The notes beneath the pieces were generated by a model. It was not told where the DNA came from. It was given only the letters and a program-made list of their open reading frames with translations, and did not search any database. A stretch of DNA of 64,000 nucleotides. It comes from Candidatus Chloroploca sp. Khr17 (lineage in GTDB: Bacteria > Chloroflexota > Chloroflexia > Chloroflexales > Chloroflexaceae). The first letter of the stretch is position 1. Each line of letters begins with the position of its first letter. The translations under genes and the position numbers were made by a program. The stretch lies in assembly GCF_004138165.1 (NCBI RefSeq), contig NZ_RYFF01000019.1:37368-101367 (forward strand), written 5' to 3'. This document shows, piece by piece, positions 22,326-30,758 of this stretch.

Positions 22326-22545
22326 AAGTTTTCTGATACCACCGGGGGCTTCGACAGGCTCAGGCTTCGACAGGCTCAGGCTTCGACAGGCTCAGGCTTC
22401 GACAGGCTCAGGCTTCGACAGGCTCAGGCTTCGACAGGCTCAGGCTTCGACAGGCTCAGGCTCCGTCCGTTCGCAACGCCCATCGCCCGCGGTTGGCTGA
22501 GCTTGTCGAAGCCAATCCCTATGCCAGGAAACGTACGTTACACAC
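22326..22545. repeat. Module A repeat, copy 1, expanded
   Basis: The left end AAGTTTTCTGATACC and core GGGGGCTTCGACAGGCTCAG, and the right half with GGCTGAGCTTGTCGAAGCCA and the end AAACGTACGTTACACAC, match the modules at 39930 and 53615. The copy is longer because of the internal tandem array. A further GTCTGTAACGTACGTTTTCTG end follows at 22555-22575. With 22595-22673 it accounts for most of this gene-free stretch. Confidence 0.8.
22347..22458. repeat. Seven tandem copies of a 16-bp unit
   Basis: The unit GGCTTCGACAGGCTCA is repeated seven times without a change. It is one arm of module A that has expanded in this copy only. Confidence 0.95.
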
Positions 22546-22594
22546 CAATGAGTAGTCTGTAACGTACGTTTTCTGATGTTGTATGATCCTCATG

Positions 22595-22673
22595 TTGCCC
22601 CCTCCCCAGCCCTCCCCCGCTGGGGGAGGGAGCCGGAGGCCTCCCCCCAGCGGGGGGAGGTTGGGAGGGGGGC
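22595..22673. repeat. Long C/G-rich inverted repeat
   Basis: Two arms of about 34 bases made of CCCTCCCC and GGGGGAGG runs pair across a short AGCCGGAGG centre, with smaller CCCCCGCTGGGGG palindromes inside each arm. It stands 31 bases after the stop of the polyprenyl synthetase gene on the minus strand and may end its transcript. Confidence 0.7.
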
Positions 22674-22704
22674 GGAATGTCAGACAACGCCGTTGAGAGA
22701 CTAC

Positions 22705-23733
22705 TCATGCCTGGCGTCCGATCAAGCCCTCGGCAAGGGCACGCAAATGGGCCTGGGCTGCTTCAGCGGGTGTTCCTGCGACTGGTTCGATCTGCGCGAG
22801 GGCCGCAAAGGCGGCGGCGTGATGTTCACGGGCCTGCGCCGCACAGAAGGCTTGCGCATCAACTCCATCAAGAATCGCCAGCGCCTGCGCAACCGCAGCG
22901 TCGTCCATAGCTTCACCACGATAGATCCGCGCCAGTTCATCGCGGTGCGGGCTATGCGCCAGCGCATACACGACCGGCAGACTGACCTTCTTCCTGACCA
23001 GATCCGCCGCCAGCGGCTTGCCGGTCAACACTGGTGCGCCCCAGATCCCCAGGATATCGTCTTCGATCTGGAAGGCGAGGCCGACACTCCGCCCAAAATC
23101 ACGCAGCGCGGCGACGGTAGTCGGCGAGGCCCCCGCCACGATCGCCCCGAGCTCACACGCACCGGCAACCAAAATCGCCGTCTTGCGCGCAATCATCATC
23201 AAATACGCTTCGGGATCAATACTCAGATCACCTTCGAAGCTCAGATCAAGAAACTGACCTTCGCAGATCTGCAAAATAACTTCATCAAAGCGATGCAACA
23301 CCGCAAGCACACGCTCGGGGGGCACCCCGGTCGTGGTCAGGCCATGGATCGCCAGGTGCGCCAGAACAAACATCCCGTCACCGGCATTGATCCCCTGAGC
23401 GAGCCCCCACAACGACCAGAGCGTAGGGCGGCCACGGCGAGTCGCACTGTCGTCCTCGATATCATCGTGGATCAGCGTAAAGTCGTGCAGCAACTGAATC
23501 CCGGCGGCGAGCGGCAAGGCCTGCGTCGGATCACCACCCGCCGCCTGGCATGCCAGCAAAACGAGTTGCGGACGGATCAGCTTGCCAGGATCAGACTCGG
23601 TGAGGGCCAGTTGCTCATCGCGCCAACCAAGGTGATACTCCTGCATCTGATAAAAGCGGGCCAACCGGGCCTCGACCGATGGAAAGACGGCACGCATTGC
23701 CGCCTGAATAGCTCCTCGTGTATCAGGTTGCAT
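22705..23733 (-). CDS. Polyprenyl (geranylgeranyl/farnesyl-type) diphosphate synthase
   Basis: This class-I prenyltransferase condenses isopentenyl diphosphate with allylic diphosphates. The first aspartate-rich motif is 'DDIED' (D90-D94) in 'LLHDFTLIHDDIED', followed by 'RRGRPTLW'. The second is 'FQIEDDILGIWG' (221-232), with 'KKVSLPVVYAL' after it. The length, 342 residues, is usual. Product chain length cannot be assigned from the residues seen. In Chloroflexota such enzymes supply carotenoid, chlorophyll, quinone or undecaprenyl pathways. The gene is monocistronic; the 291 bases between it and the BlaI-like gene hold no gene I can support. Confidence 0.93.
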   Translation of the reverse strand: MQPDTRGAIQAAMRAVFPSVEARLARFYQMQEYHLGWRDEQLALTESDPGKLIRPQLVLLACQAAGGDPTQALPLAAGIQLLHDFTLIHDDIEDDSATRRGRPTLWSLWGLAQGINAGDGMFVLAHLAIHGLTTTGVPPERVLAVLHRFDEVILQICEGQFLDLSFEGDLSIDPEAYLMMIARKTAILVAGACELGAIVAGASPTTVAALRDFGRSVGLAFQIEDDILGIWGAPVLTGKPLAADLVRKKVSLPVVYALAHSPHRDELARIYRGEAMDDAAVAQALAILDGVDAQAFCAAQAREHHAAAFAALAQIEPVAGTPAEAAQAHLRALAEGLIGRQA

Positions 23734-24024
23734 CAGGTTTCTCTCAGCTAAAGCCCTTACAGGCTACCGTTTTCTATAGTACGAGTAACGCTAGTAAATA
23801 CCGCATTCTAATGCATTGGATAACCCGTACCGACCGCGACAACGATCATGGGTAACTGTAACCTCTACGTAATCCTGATGCATTGTTTGAGACGAGAGCG
23901 ACTAGTACACTGCATCATATGTAAGGCGGTAGGAGCACGGGCCAACAGATCAAACGTGTGAATGTTGACCCCAGGATCGCCAGCCTTGAGCCACAGATTC
24001 TGCTCTAGGGAAAGGATTACGTCC

Positions 24025-24444
24025 ATGCCACTGAATATGCGCTTTCGTTTCAGCCCGGCCAAAGATGGCCTCGTCAAAGTCCTCGGCCCGCTTGAGACTG
24101 ACATTATGCAAATTGTCTGGCAAGAAGATCGTAGCACCGTCAAACATGTTCATCGGAGCCTGTCACAGAGCCGCGAGATTGCCTATACAACGGTGATGAC
24201 CACGATGAGCCGCCTCGCTGAAAAAGGGGTGCTCAACCGCAATCGTGAAGGCTTGGCCTATGTCTACTCGCCAGCGATCACTGAAGATGATTTTGTGCAG
24301 ATGGTCGTCCATCAGGTACTCGATGGCCTGATGGACGAGTATAGCGATACCGCCATTGACTATATGGTTGACTATCTTGCGCGCAACAATCCTGCCGAAC
24401 TCGAGCGCCTGCACCAGACCATCAGAGCACGTACCAATATCTAA
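24025..24444 (+). CDS. BlaI/MecI/CopY-family winged-helix repressor
   Basis: The 139-residue protein has the Penicillinase_R pattern: 'LGPLETDIMQIVW' (helix 1), 'STVKHVHRSL', the recognition segment 'EIAYTTVMTTMSRLAEKGVLNR' (quoted in part), the wing 'REGLAYVYSPAITEDDF', and a C-terminal dimer helix. BlaI proteins repress beta-lactamase or stress genes until cleaved by a BlaR1-type membrane protease, but no such partner lies nearby. The ATG at 24025 follows GGGAAAGGA; 21 earlier in-frame codons have no homology. A terminator-like hairpin follows 28 bases after the stop. Confidence 0.87.
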   Translation: MPLNMRFRFSPAKDGLVKVLGPLETDIMQIVWQEDRSTVKHVHRSLSQSREIAYTTVMTTMSRLAEKGVLNRNREGLAYVYSPAITEDDFVQMVVHQVLDGLMDEYSDTAIDYMVDYLARNNPAELERLHQTIRARTNI

Positions 24445-24472
24445 CTGTTCGCTCCACCTCACTGCCCTCTCC

Positions 24473-24521
24473 CTTTGCTAGCAGCATAGGCCAGTCGCCC
24501 TGGCCTATGCTGCCAGCAAAG
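24473..24521. terminator. 22-bp hairpin between convergent genes
   Basis: Arms 24473-24494 and 24500-24521 pair with one mismatch around a TCGCC loop. It lies between the BlaI-like gene and rimO, which converge. No U-tract is present. Confidence 0.65.
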
Positions 24522-24563
24522 GATGGGCAAGCAGGGGCGTGCATGGGCAACCCGTGCTTACCC

Positions 24564-25940
24564 CTACCCCTTTACCTCCCCCCAGAGATCGTATGCCGTT
24601 GCTTGCGTGACCTGAACCCGAGCAAACGCGCCAATTGGCGGGTTACCCCACACAAAGACCTGACCATCAACTTCGGGCGCATCACGGAACGAGCGGCCCA
24701 CCGCAAGGGAGCGACCATCATCGCTCGTGCCGTGCCCTTCAATCAAGACCGGGAGCGTACGGCCGATCCAGCGGGTCATGCGCTGCTGTGAAATACCCTG
24801 TTGCAACTGCATCAGCGTATGCCAGCGTCGCTCGATCACCTGTGGGCGCACCTGATCAGGCAGCGTCGCGGCATGGGTTCCGGGTTCTTGCGAATAACGA
24901 AACGCCCCAACGCGGTCAAGTTGCATCGTTTCGAGGAACGTAAGCAGCGCGCGAAACTCTTCAGGGGTCTCACCAGGAAACCCGACAATAAAGGTCGAGC
25001 GCAGCGCCAGATCCGGCATCGCGGCACGCATCGTCGTCAACAACGCCATCGTTCGTTCAGTATCGGGGGGGCGTCGCATCCGGCGCAGCGTCGCGGGATG
25101 GGCATGCTGCAGTGGCATGTCGAGGTATTTGACAATCTGCGGGTGGTCAGCCATCACCTGAATGAGGCGCTCGGAAATCCCGTGAGGATACGCATACATC
25201 AACCGGATCCAAGTCGTTTCAGGCACCACCTGGCAAAGTTCCTCGAGCAAAGTCGCGAGGCCATCGCGCAGCCCGAGATCACGGCCATAATCAGTCAAAT
25301 GCTGAGCGACCAACACCAATTCACGAACGCCGTGTTGCACCAATTCACGCGCCTCGGCGAGCACGGCCCCGACTGGTTTCGAGGCCATATCACCCTTGAA
25401 ACTTGGGATGGTACAGAAGGCGCACCGCAAATTGCAGCCATCAGAGATCTTGAGGTAGGCAGAAGGTGTTTGACGGACACGTCGGATCTGAGCCGTGCGC
25501 CAATCGGCGTAGCCCGACAAGGGTGGTGCCGCGGCCACTGGCGCAGCAACCGGTTGAAGACTGAGCACCGGGATGGCCTGACCCTGTTTTGTCGTACGCT
25601 CGGTCGCGCCCCCAACCAGATCGGCAATCCGCATCCATTGCTGCGTCGAAAGCGTCTGATCGACCCCCGGCACTGCCGCCACCAGTTCACCGTGCGACTG
25701 GGCCATACAACCCGCTGCAATCAACTGCTGACCTTCGCGCTTGCCCCTGGCGAGTTCATGCAGCACCCCAAGCGTCTCTTCGCGAGCCGCAGCAATGAAG
25801 CTACACGTATTGACAATAATCACATCGGCTTCATCCGCCGTGGTTGCCTGCGTATGGCCTGCCTCAGTGAGCAAGCCGTCCATCCCCTCGCTATCAACGG
25901 CATTCTTGGGACAACCCAGGGTAACAAGATGATATTTCAC
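24564..25940 (-). CDS. rimO: Ribosomal protein S12 methylthiotransferase RimO
   Basis: RimO adds a methylthio group to an aspartate of ribosomal protein S12. The 458-residue enzyme shows the N-terminal cluster cysteines C10 ('LGCPKNAVDSE'), C46 ('VNTCSF') and C79 ('AGCMAQ'), the radical-SAM triad C169-x3-C173-x2-C176 ('DGCNLRCAFCTIP') and a C-terminal TRAM domain. 'LGCPKN..DSE' separates RimO from MiaB. A linker of about 25 residues rich in Ala/Pro (125-145) is longer than usual. It is the third gene of a rodZ-yajQ-rimO run, 14 bases after yajQ. Confidence 0.95.
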   Translation of the reverse strand: MKYHLVTLGCPKNAVDSEGMDGLLTEAGHTQATTADEADVIIVNTCSFIAAAREETLGVLHELARGKREGQQLIAAGCMAQSHGELVAAVPGVDQTLSTQQWMRIADLVGGATERTTKQGQAIPVLSLQPVAAPVAAAPPLSGYADWRTAQIRRVRQTPSAYLKISDGCNLRCAFCTIPSFKGDMASKPVGAVLAEARELVQHGVRELVLVAQHLTDYGRDLGLRDGLATLLEELCQVVPETTWIRLMYAYPHGISERLIQVMADHPQIVKYLDMPLQHAHPATLRRMRRPPDTERTMALLTTMRAAMPDLALRSTFIVGFPGETPEEFRALLTFLETMQLDRVGAFRYSQEPGTHAATLPDQVRPQVIERRWHTLMQLQQGISQQRMTRWIGRTLPVLIEGHGTSDDGRSLAVGRSFRDAPEVDGQVFVWGNPPIGAFARVQVTQATAYDLWGEVKG

Positions 25941-25954
25941 AGTAGATCTTTACT

Positions 25955-26452
25955 CTAGCGATAGTTGGTAAACTGAAGGGGAACCTCAATCGTATCCTGA
26001 GCGTCACGGAGGAACTGAATAATCGCTTGCAACTCATCACGGCTTTTCGACGTAACGCGCAGAGTCTCGCCCTGAATGCGTGGTTGAACCTTGGGAAAGG
26101 CATCACGGATCATTTTGGCAAGCTTCTTCGCAAGATCGCTATTGATCCCCTTGCGCAGGGTCGCTGTCTGCGCGACCCTTCCCCCACTGACATCCTGCAT
26201 CTTGGCATAGTCAAGAATCTTAAGGGACAACTGACGCCGCAGCATTTTGGTCTCAAGGATATCACGCACACTCCGCAGGCTCAGTTCATTATCAGTCGTG
26301 ATCACCAACTCAGTCTTGCTCAACTCAAGCGTCGTACGGGTGTCCTTGAGATCATAGCGCGTATTGATCTCGCGGAGCGCCTGATCGACCGCATTGACCA
26401 GTTCCTGGTGATCAAAATCAGAGACAACATCGAAGCTATTTTCTGCAGCCAT
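25955..26452 (-). CDS. yajQ: YajQ-family (nucleotide/cyclic-di-GMP-binding) protein
   Basis: The 165-residue protein matches the family from end to end: 'NSFDVVSDFDHQELVNAVDQA' at the N-terminus (quoted in part), 'RYDLKDT', 'LSLKILDYAKMQDVSGG' and 'RVTSKSRDELQAIIQFLR' near the C-terminus. YajQ proteins bind nucleic acids or nucleotides, and some bind cyclic di-GMP and act as transcription cofactors. The role here is unknown. It lies 24 bases after the RodZ-like gene and 14 before rimO, so the three are likely one operon. Confidence 0.93.
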   Translation of the reverse strand: MAAENSFDVVSDFDHQELVNAVDQALREINTRYDLKDTRTTLELSKTELVITTDNELSLRSVRDILETKMLRRQLSLKILDYAKMQDVSGGRVAQTATLRKGINSDLAKKLAKMIRDAFPKVQPRIQGETLRVTSKSRDELQAIIQFLRDAQDTIEVPLQFTNYR

Positions 26453-26476
26453 ACCTCTACCTTATAAGATCACAGC

Positions 26477-27370
26477 TTAATTCGACGGCCAGGCCCAGTT
26501 GACTGGTTGACCGGCAACCTGCCCGAGCGGGCCCTGTTGCAGACCATTGACCGTCACGAGCACATCAGGGGGATTGCCCGCCCGCACGATCACGCGGCGC
26601 TGAGCACTAAAACTCAGACGCTCGCCGGCGCGCATAATGCCTTCAAAGGCAACATTGCCATCAGTCTGCACCCGCACCCACGAGTTCTCATTGCCACGGA
26701 CACTTGGAACGAACACTTCAAGTGCAATGGGGGCCGAAGAAGTCGGTGTCGGCGTTTCCCGTGAAGGCGCACCAGCGCCACCTGGCCTGGAGACAGGTGG
26801 CGCTGCCGTTGCCGTAGAGCGGGGGACACCAGTTTCAGATGCCACGCCCCCGGCAACCGGTGGTATGATCACCACTGAGGGTAAAGGCGACGAGGTTGGC
26901 AGCGCCGCCGTGGGCATCGCTGGGAGCGGCGAAGGCGTCGAGATCACCACCGGCTCAACCTGAGCAACTGTTGCGCGATCACCAATGCGCCCCACCGCAT
27001 TCAAGGCAATATAGCTCAACCCAATCAAGGCCACGGTCACAAAAAAGACCCCAAAGAAACTTGGCAACACATACGAGCGCTTACGTGGTGGCTTTGCCAG
27101 AGGCAAGACACGAATCGGATCAGTACCCCCACGCTCGTAGCGATAGAGTTCAATCATCTCATCGGGAACCAACCCGAGATACTGCGCATAATTGCGGATA
27201 AAGCCGCGTATCGTCACATCGCCAGGTAAGCGCTGGAAAGCACCTTCTTCAAGGGCAATAAGCGACTGCTGCAAAATCCTTGTGTCCATTGACGCCTGGA
27301 CCAACGAAAGCCCTTGACTCTCGCGGGCCTGGCGGAAGCGCGCCCCGAGCTCACTCATCTGTATCCCCAT
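26477..27370 (-). CDS. RodZ-like membrane-anchored helix-turn-helix protein
   Basis: The 297-residue protein has a cytoplasmic HTH_25 domain (about residues 5-75: 'LGARFRQARESQGLSLVQAS', 'FIRNYAQYLGL'), a single membrane helix near 98-120, a Ser/Thr/Pro-rich external linker and a C-terminal RodZ-type beta domain (DUF4115: 'SWVRVQTDGNVAFEG', 'RVIVRAGNPPDVLVTVNG'). RodZ connects MreB filaments to the wall machinery. The start may be the ATG at 27370 or, better placed after GGGGA, the one at 27358. Confidence 0.9.
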   Translation of the reverse strand: MGIQMSELGARFRQARESQGLSLVQASMDTRILQQSLIALEEGAFQRLPGDVTIRGFIRNYAQYLGLVPDEMIELYRYERGGTDPIRVLPLAKPPRKRSYVLPSFFGVFFVTVALIGLSYIALNAVGRIGDRATVAQVEPVVISTPSPLPAMPTAALPTSSPLPSVVIIPPVAGGVASETGVPRSTATAAPPVSRPGGAGAPSRETPTPTSSAPIALEVFVPSVRGNENSWVRVQTDGNVAFEGIMRAGERLSFSAQRRVIVRAGNPPDVLVTVNGLQQGPLGQVAGQPVNWAWPSN

Positions 27371-27495
27371 GATGCAAGGCGACTATGTACGATCATGTAC
27401 CTACCTGTATGAATGGAACGTAGCAGCAAAGGAGAATGAGGCAGGCCAAGCCAGGCCAGGAAGAGATGTTGCAAAGTAGCGGCCAAAGCAATTCT

Positions 27496-27504
27496 ATTAT
27501 ACCA
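27496..27504 (-). promoter_or_regulatory. Extended -10 promoter of the rodZ-yajQ-rimO run
   Basis: On the minus strand TG, one base and TATAAT (27496-27501) form an extended -10, about 126 bases before the gene. The -35 region is weak. Confidence 0.5.
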
Positions 27505-27565
27505 TGCCAGGTATAACCTCCTGACATACTGAGTTGCTAGGAATCGCGCTGATGCAGTTTCTTAC

Positions 27566-27758
27566 GCATGTTTCAGAATCGGGCCTTCCAGCTTGACCGT
27601 TTGGTAGCACCGGCTTCCAGCCGGTGGGGTTTGCTGACCGGCTGGAAGCCGGTGCTACTCTGCGCCGATACGGGCGGGCGAGCCGGGGCCGGGTTTGCTG
27701 ACCGGTTGGAAGCCGGTGCTACCTTCGCTGCGAACTGTCAAGCTCGTTTGAAACATGC
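27566..27758. repeat. Repeat bounded by inverted GCATGTTTCA ends, copy 1
   Basis: GCATGTTTCA at 27566-27575 and its complement at 27749-27758 bound an element whose inner flanks carry TTGACC/GTCAAG. The body is a GGTAGCACCGGCTTCCAGCC inverted repeat with an extra half copy. A shorter relative lies at 32909-33035. Together with the palindrome at 27791 it fills the gene-free stretch before the methyltransferase gene. Confidence 0.7.
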
Positions 27759-27790
27759 CTTAGTGGGTCAACTACGTTTCCCGGCATTCT

Positions 27791-27826
27791 GGAGTGCCGG
27801 CTTTAGCCGGCTGACGTCGGCACTCC
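27791..27826. repeat. Imperfect GGAGTGCCGGC palindrome
   Basis: Another member of the GGAGTGCCGGCTTTAGCC family, with a few mismatches between arms (…GCTGACGTCGGCACTCC on the right). It ends 32 bases before the methyltransferase ATG. Confidence 0.65.
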
Positions 27827-27857
27827 CTTCGGCTATAGCAACCAAAGGTAGAGAACA

Positions 27858-28724
27858 ATGAACTCTTTCACAAGCATCAACACCGGTGGCATCGATTGGC
27901 TCGCACGGTGGCGTGAGTTGTATGATGCCGAACGCGCCCAGGGCGAGGCGGCCACCGATCCGACCTTTCGCCGTCAGAGTGATTGCTGGAGTGGCCGCGC
28001 CGAACGGTTTGCTGCCACGAGTCGCCGCATCGAGCAGCCTGATGCCTTTATGCAACGCCTGGCCCCACGGCTACGACCAACCGACCGCGTGCTTGATGTC
28101 GGGGCAGGGACGGGGCGTTATGTGCCATTCCTCGCGCAGCACGTAGCCGAGGTGATTGCCGTTGAACCGTCACCCGCGATGCGCATTGAACTTGAGTTGA
28201 CACTTGCCCGCGAACAGGTAACAAACGTGCAAGTCTGCCCGGAAAACTGGCCGTTGCGTGAGCCGATCCAGGCTGAGGTGGTACTCTCAGCCCACGTGGT
28301 CTATGGTGTGCGCGAGATTGGCCCGTTTCTCGCGGCGCTTGATGCGGCAGCGACCCGTCTCTGTGTGCTCTTTCTTGGGCTCAAACATCCCACGGCAGTG
28401 CTCGCCCCCTTCTGGGAGCGGGTGCATAGCGAGCCACGTTTGCCGTTGCCGGCTGCGCTCGAAACGCTGGCGGCTTGTCACCAACTTGGGCTACCCGCTA
28501 ACCTTGAACTCGTCCCGGCGGTGCGACCGTTCCGTTTTGCCGGGGTTGAAGAAGCGCTCGAAGAGTTGCAGATACGTCTGCGCCTCGGACCAGATCCGCA
28601 ACGGGAAGCCGTGCTTCGCGAGGCAATCGCCGACTTGCTCGTGATGACCCCCGAGGGCATGCTAGCCCCACGCAACGCCCCGAGCCACGCCGCCGTGATC
28701 TGGTGGACGCCGACCTCGCGGTAG
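27858..28724 (+). CDS. Class I SAM-dependent methyltransferase
   Basis: The 288-residue protein has the SAM-binding motif I 'VLDVGAGTGRYVPFLA' at about residues 79-94, with motif II acidic 'VIAVEPSPAM' next and 'VVLSAHVVYGV' at motif IV. Beyond this no substrate-specific signature is recognised; it could act on a small molecule or a lipid. The ATG at 27858 is the first in frame; GGTAGAGAAC precedes it weakly. It stands alone between repeats. Confidence 0.78.
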   Translation: MNSFTSINTGGIDWLARWRELYDAERAQGEAATDPTFRRQSDCWSGRAERFAATSRRIEQPDAFMQRLAPRLRPTDRVLDVGAGTGRYVPFLAQHVAEVIAVEPSPAMRIELELTLAREQVTNVQVCPENWPLREPIQAEVVLSAHVVYGVREIGPFLAALDAAATRLCVLFLGLKHPTAVLAPFWERVHSEPRLPLPAALETLAACHQLGLPANLELVPAVRPFRFAGVEEALEELQIRLRLGPDPQREAVLREAIADLLVMTPEGMLAPRNAPSHAAVIWWTPTSR

Positions 28725-28738
28725 CGATGCTCAGCGTA

Positions 28739-28771
28739 AGACCTCACAGGTCTTGAAGACCTGTGAGGTCT
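28739..28771. terminator. 33-bp palindrome between convergent genes
   Basis: AGACCTCACAGGTCTT (28739-28754) is mirrored exactly at 28756-28771 with one central base. It separates the methyltransferase from the opposing amidohydrolase gene, 18 bases from the latter's stop. Confidence 0.6.
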
Positions 28772-28789
28772 ATGATATACGCCAGGCAT

Positions 28790-30121
28790 TTATTCAGTTG
28801 GGTAGTGCGCAACCTGCGCATTGGCCTGGCGGATGACCATATGGCCTGCCCGCTGACGAACTTCTTCGATGACGCGCTGGCGGTCAATGGTGCGCAACTG
28901 GCGGCCCTGCATCAAGATGCGCCCGGCGACAATGACGGTGTCAACATCGGTCGCACGTGCGCTATAGAGCAACGTAGCGGCCGGGTTGTGCATCGGTTGC
29001 AGATGCGGTGCATCGTGCCCAATCAAGACTACGTCGGCCTGGTACCCGACGCGCAGTTCGCCCGTCACCCCGGCAAGGCCAAGTGCATGGGCACCTTCGC
29101 GGGTCGCAAGGGCGAGGACTTCGCCAAGGGGCAGAATCTGGGCATCCCGACGCGTGTGTTTCTCAAGCAAGGCGATCAAGCGGGCGGCTTCTAGCAGATC
29201 ATAGCTATTGTTACTCGCGGCGCCATCACTGCCAAGCCCGACAGTCAGCCCAAGCTGACGCATCTGCACCACCGGCGTGACGCCAAGCGCCATCTTAAGT
29301 TCCGTCTTGGGCGTACTGACCACCCGAACATCAGCGGCCGCCAGGATCGCCAGATCTTCCTGGGTGGGATGCGCCAGGTGCGCCGCTAACGTAGGCACCT
29401 CAAAAAGGCCGGTATCGCGCACCAGCGCCACCGGCGTCTTACCGTGATGCGCCAAGCTCTGCGCTACCTGGCCAGCCGTCTCAGCCAGGTGCAGGTGAAC
29501 TCCAAGCCCGTGCTGACGAGCCACTTCCGCGGTACGTTGTAGGAGGGCGGGCGTACAGGTATAGGGCGAATGTGGCCCGAGACCCGTCGTGATGCGCCCC
29601 GCAGCCGATCCTTGCCAGCGCTTGGCAAAGGCCAGACTGGTCGCCAACTGGTCGTTCTCTTGTGGCCCACTAAAAAAGACCTGCGCAAGATAGGCGCGCA
29701 TGCCCGCTACGTCAACGGCGCGCGCGACTTCGTCCATCGCAAAATAGTGATCAGCCACACAGGTCACGCCAGCCTCGATCATCTCGGCAAACCCGAGGAG
29801 GCTCCCCCAATAGACATCTTCCGCCGACAGGTTCATCTCCATCGGCCAGATATAGTCGTTAAACCAGGACTCAACGGCGACATCTTCTGCGACCCCGCGC
29901 AGCAGGCTCATCGCGGTATGGGCATGGGCATTGATCAGGCCGGGGATGGCGAGTTTGCCCTGGGCATCAAGCACCTCACGGGCGAGCCCGGGGCTAATGG
30001 TAGGCGCAATTGCGGCGATACGACCATCAGTGATTGCCAGCGCATGCCGGGGCAAAAAACTGGCGGAAGGCCCCTCAATTTGAAGAATGTCGGCATTGAT
30101 CACCAGAAGATCGTACATCAA
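28790..30121 (-). CDS. Amidohydrolase, MtaD-like (5'-methylthioadenosine / S-adenosylhomocysteine deaminase)
   Basis: The 443-residue TIM-barrel metalloenzyme has the amidohydrolase metal motif 'GLINAHAHTAMSLLRG' (H66, H68), 'GPHSPYTC', 'LHLAETAGQV' with the next histidine, and 'GLGSDGAASNNSYDLLEA' with the catalytic aspartate. This set fits the MtaD/TrzA subgroup that deaminates methylthioadenosine or SAH, with guanine-type or other aminopyrimidine substrates also possible. Either of the first two methionines could be the start. Confidence 0.87.
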   Translation of the reverse strand: MMYDLLVINADILQIEGPSASFLPRHALAITDGRIAAIAPTISPGLAREVLDAQGKLAIPGLINAHAHTAMSLLRGVAEDVAVESWFNDYIWPMEMNLSAEDVYWGSLLGFAEMIEAGVTCVADHYFAMDEVARAVDVAGMRAYLAQVFFSGPQENDQLATSLAFAKRWQGSAAGRITTGLGPHSPYTCTPALLQRTAEVARQHGLGVHLHLAETAGQVAQSLAHHGKTPVALVRDTGLFEVPTLAAHLAHPTQEDLAILAAADVRVVSTPKTELKMALGVTPVVQMRQLGLTVGLGSDGAASNNSYDLLEAARLIALLEKHTRRDAQILPLGEVLALATREGAHALGLAGVTGELRVGYQADVVLIGHDAPHLQPMHNPAATLLYSARATDVDTVIVAGRILMQGRQLRTIDRQRVIEEVRQRAGHMVIRQANAQVAHYPTE

Positions 30122-30190
30122 CCTTGCTGCTTCCTCTCAAACAATGATACTGGATTGTAGAACATAATCGGCAAAGGGGCAAGTGGATAA

Positions 30191-30337
30191 TGCGCACACA
30201 AACCAGCTACGCTGGTTTGTGTGTGCACGAAGGCGTAGTTAGTCCGCCTTCGGCGGTGGGGTGTGGCGCGGCTGCGCCGCGCCACGAGAGTTTTTGGTTT
30301 GTTTTGGCGGCTTCGCCGCCAAAACAAACCAAAAACT
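30191..30337. repeat. Cluster of perfect hairpins, partner of 5928-6039
   Basis: The first hairpin has 17-bp arms around AGCTAC (30191-30227) with one mismatch. A GTGGCGCGGC hairpin follows (30262-30284). The last (30289-30311 / 30315-30337) has 23 perfectly paired bases and a TTC loop. Its stem is related to that at 5991-6039 but differs at two pairs, both changed on both arms. The cluster lies 60 bases upstream of a small membrane-protein gene. Confidence 0.8.
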
Positions 30338-30396
30338 GGGGTATGGTTGAGCAAGGCTATGTTACAATATTCGCGACTCCGAAGAGGGGGAGCAAG

Positions 30397-30744
30397 ATGA
30401 TCAATAGTGAAGTATTGCGCCTGATTCTGACGGTTGCCCTGATGTTTTTGTTGCTCAAACAAGCCGGACGAGCAATGCCTGGTTCGCGGCGGCGGCTTGC
30501 ATTTGGGCTTGGGGCAGGTGGTATTGGCACCATTGCCGTGATGAATGCATTGGTGGCAATGCAGTTTGGGGCAACATGGCTCTATACTGCATTGGGCCTG
30601 GCTGGCTTTGCGTTGCTGGCGGGCAGTGTGCTGGCGCTGGTTTTTGCGTATCGCGGGGGCGAGCTTGATGAACAATTTCGCCAGGTGCGCGCCTCAACCC
30701 TCGCCGAGCGTGAACGGCGCGAACAGAAAGAACGTGGTGAATAG
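30397..30744 (+). CDS. Small membrane protein of unknown function
   Basis: The 115-residue protein has three hydrophobic segments (about residues 6-20, 35-58 and 65-90), a basic loop ('[10 protein letters not shown]') after the first, and a charged C-terminal tail ('[15 protein letters not shown]'). It belongs to no family I recognise. GAGGGGG lies about 9 bases before the ATG at 30397; the open frame upstream runs through the hairpin cluster and is not used. The proA gene follows after 14 bases, so the two are probably co-transcribed. Confidence 0.72.
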   Translation: MINSEVLRLILTVALMFLLLKQAGRAMPGSRRRLAFGLGAGGIGTIAVMNALVAMQFGATWLYTALGLAGFALLAGSVLALVFAYRGGELDEQFRQVRASTLAERERREQKERGE

Positions 30745-30758
30745 TAGGTGAAAGCGCT

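Noticed and set aside
22347..22458. Possible CRISPR-like array
   Set aside because: The units are directly joined 16-bp repeats without spacers, and no cas gene is present.
27568..27861. Open frame before the methyltransferase gene
   Set aside because: It lies entirely within inverted repeats, reads low-complexity translation of the palindromes, and overlaps the real gene start.
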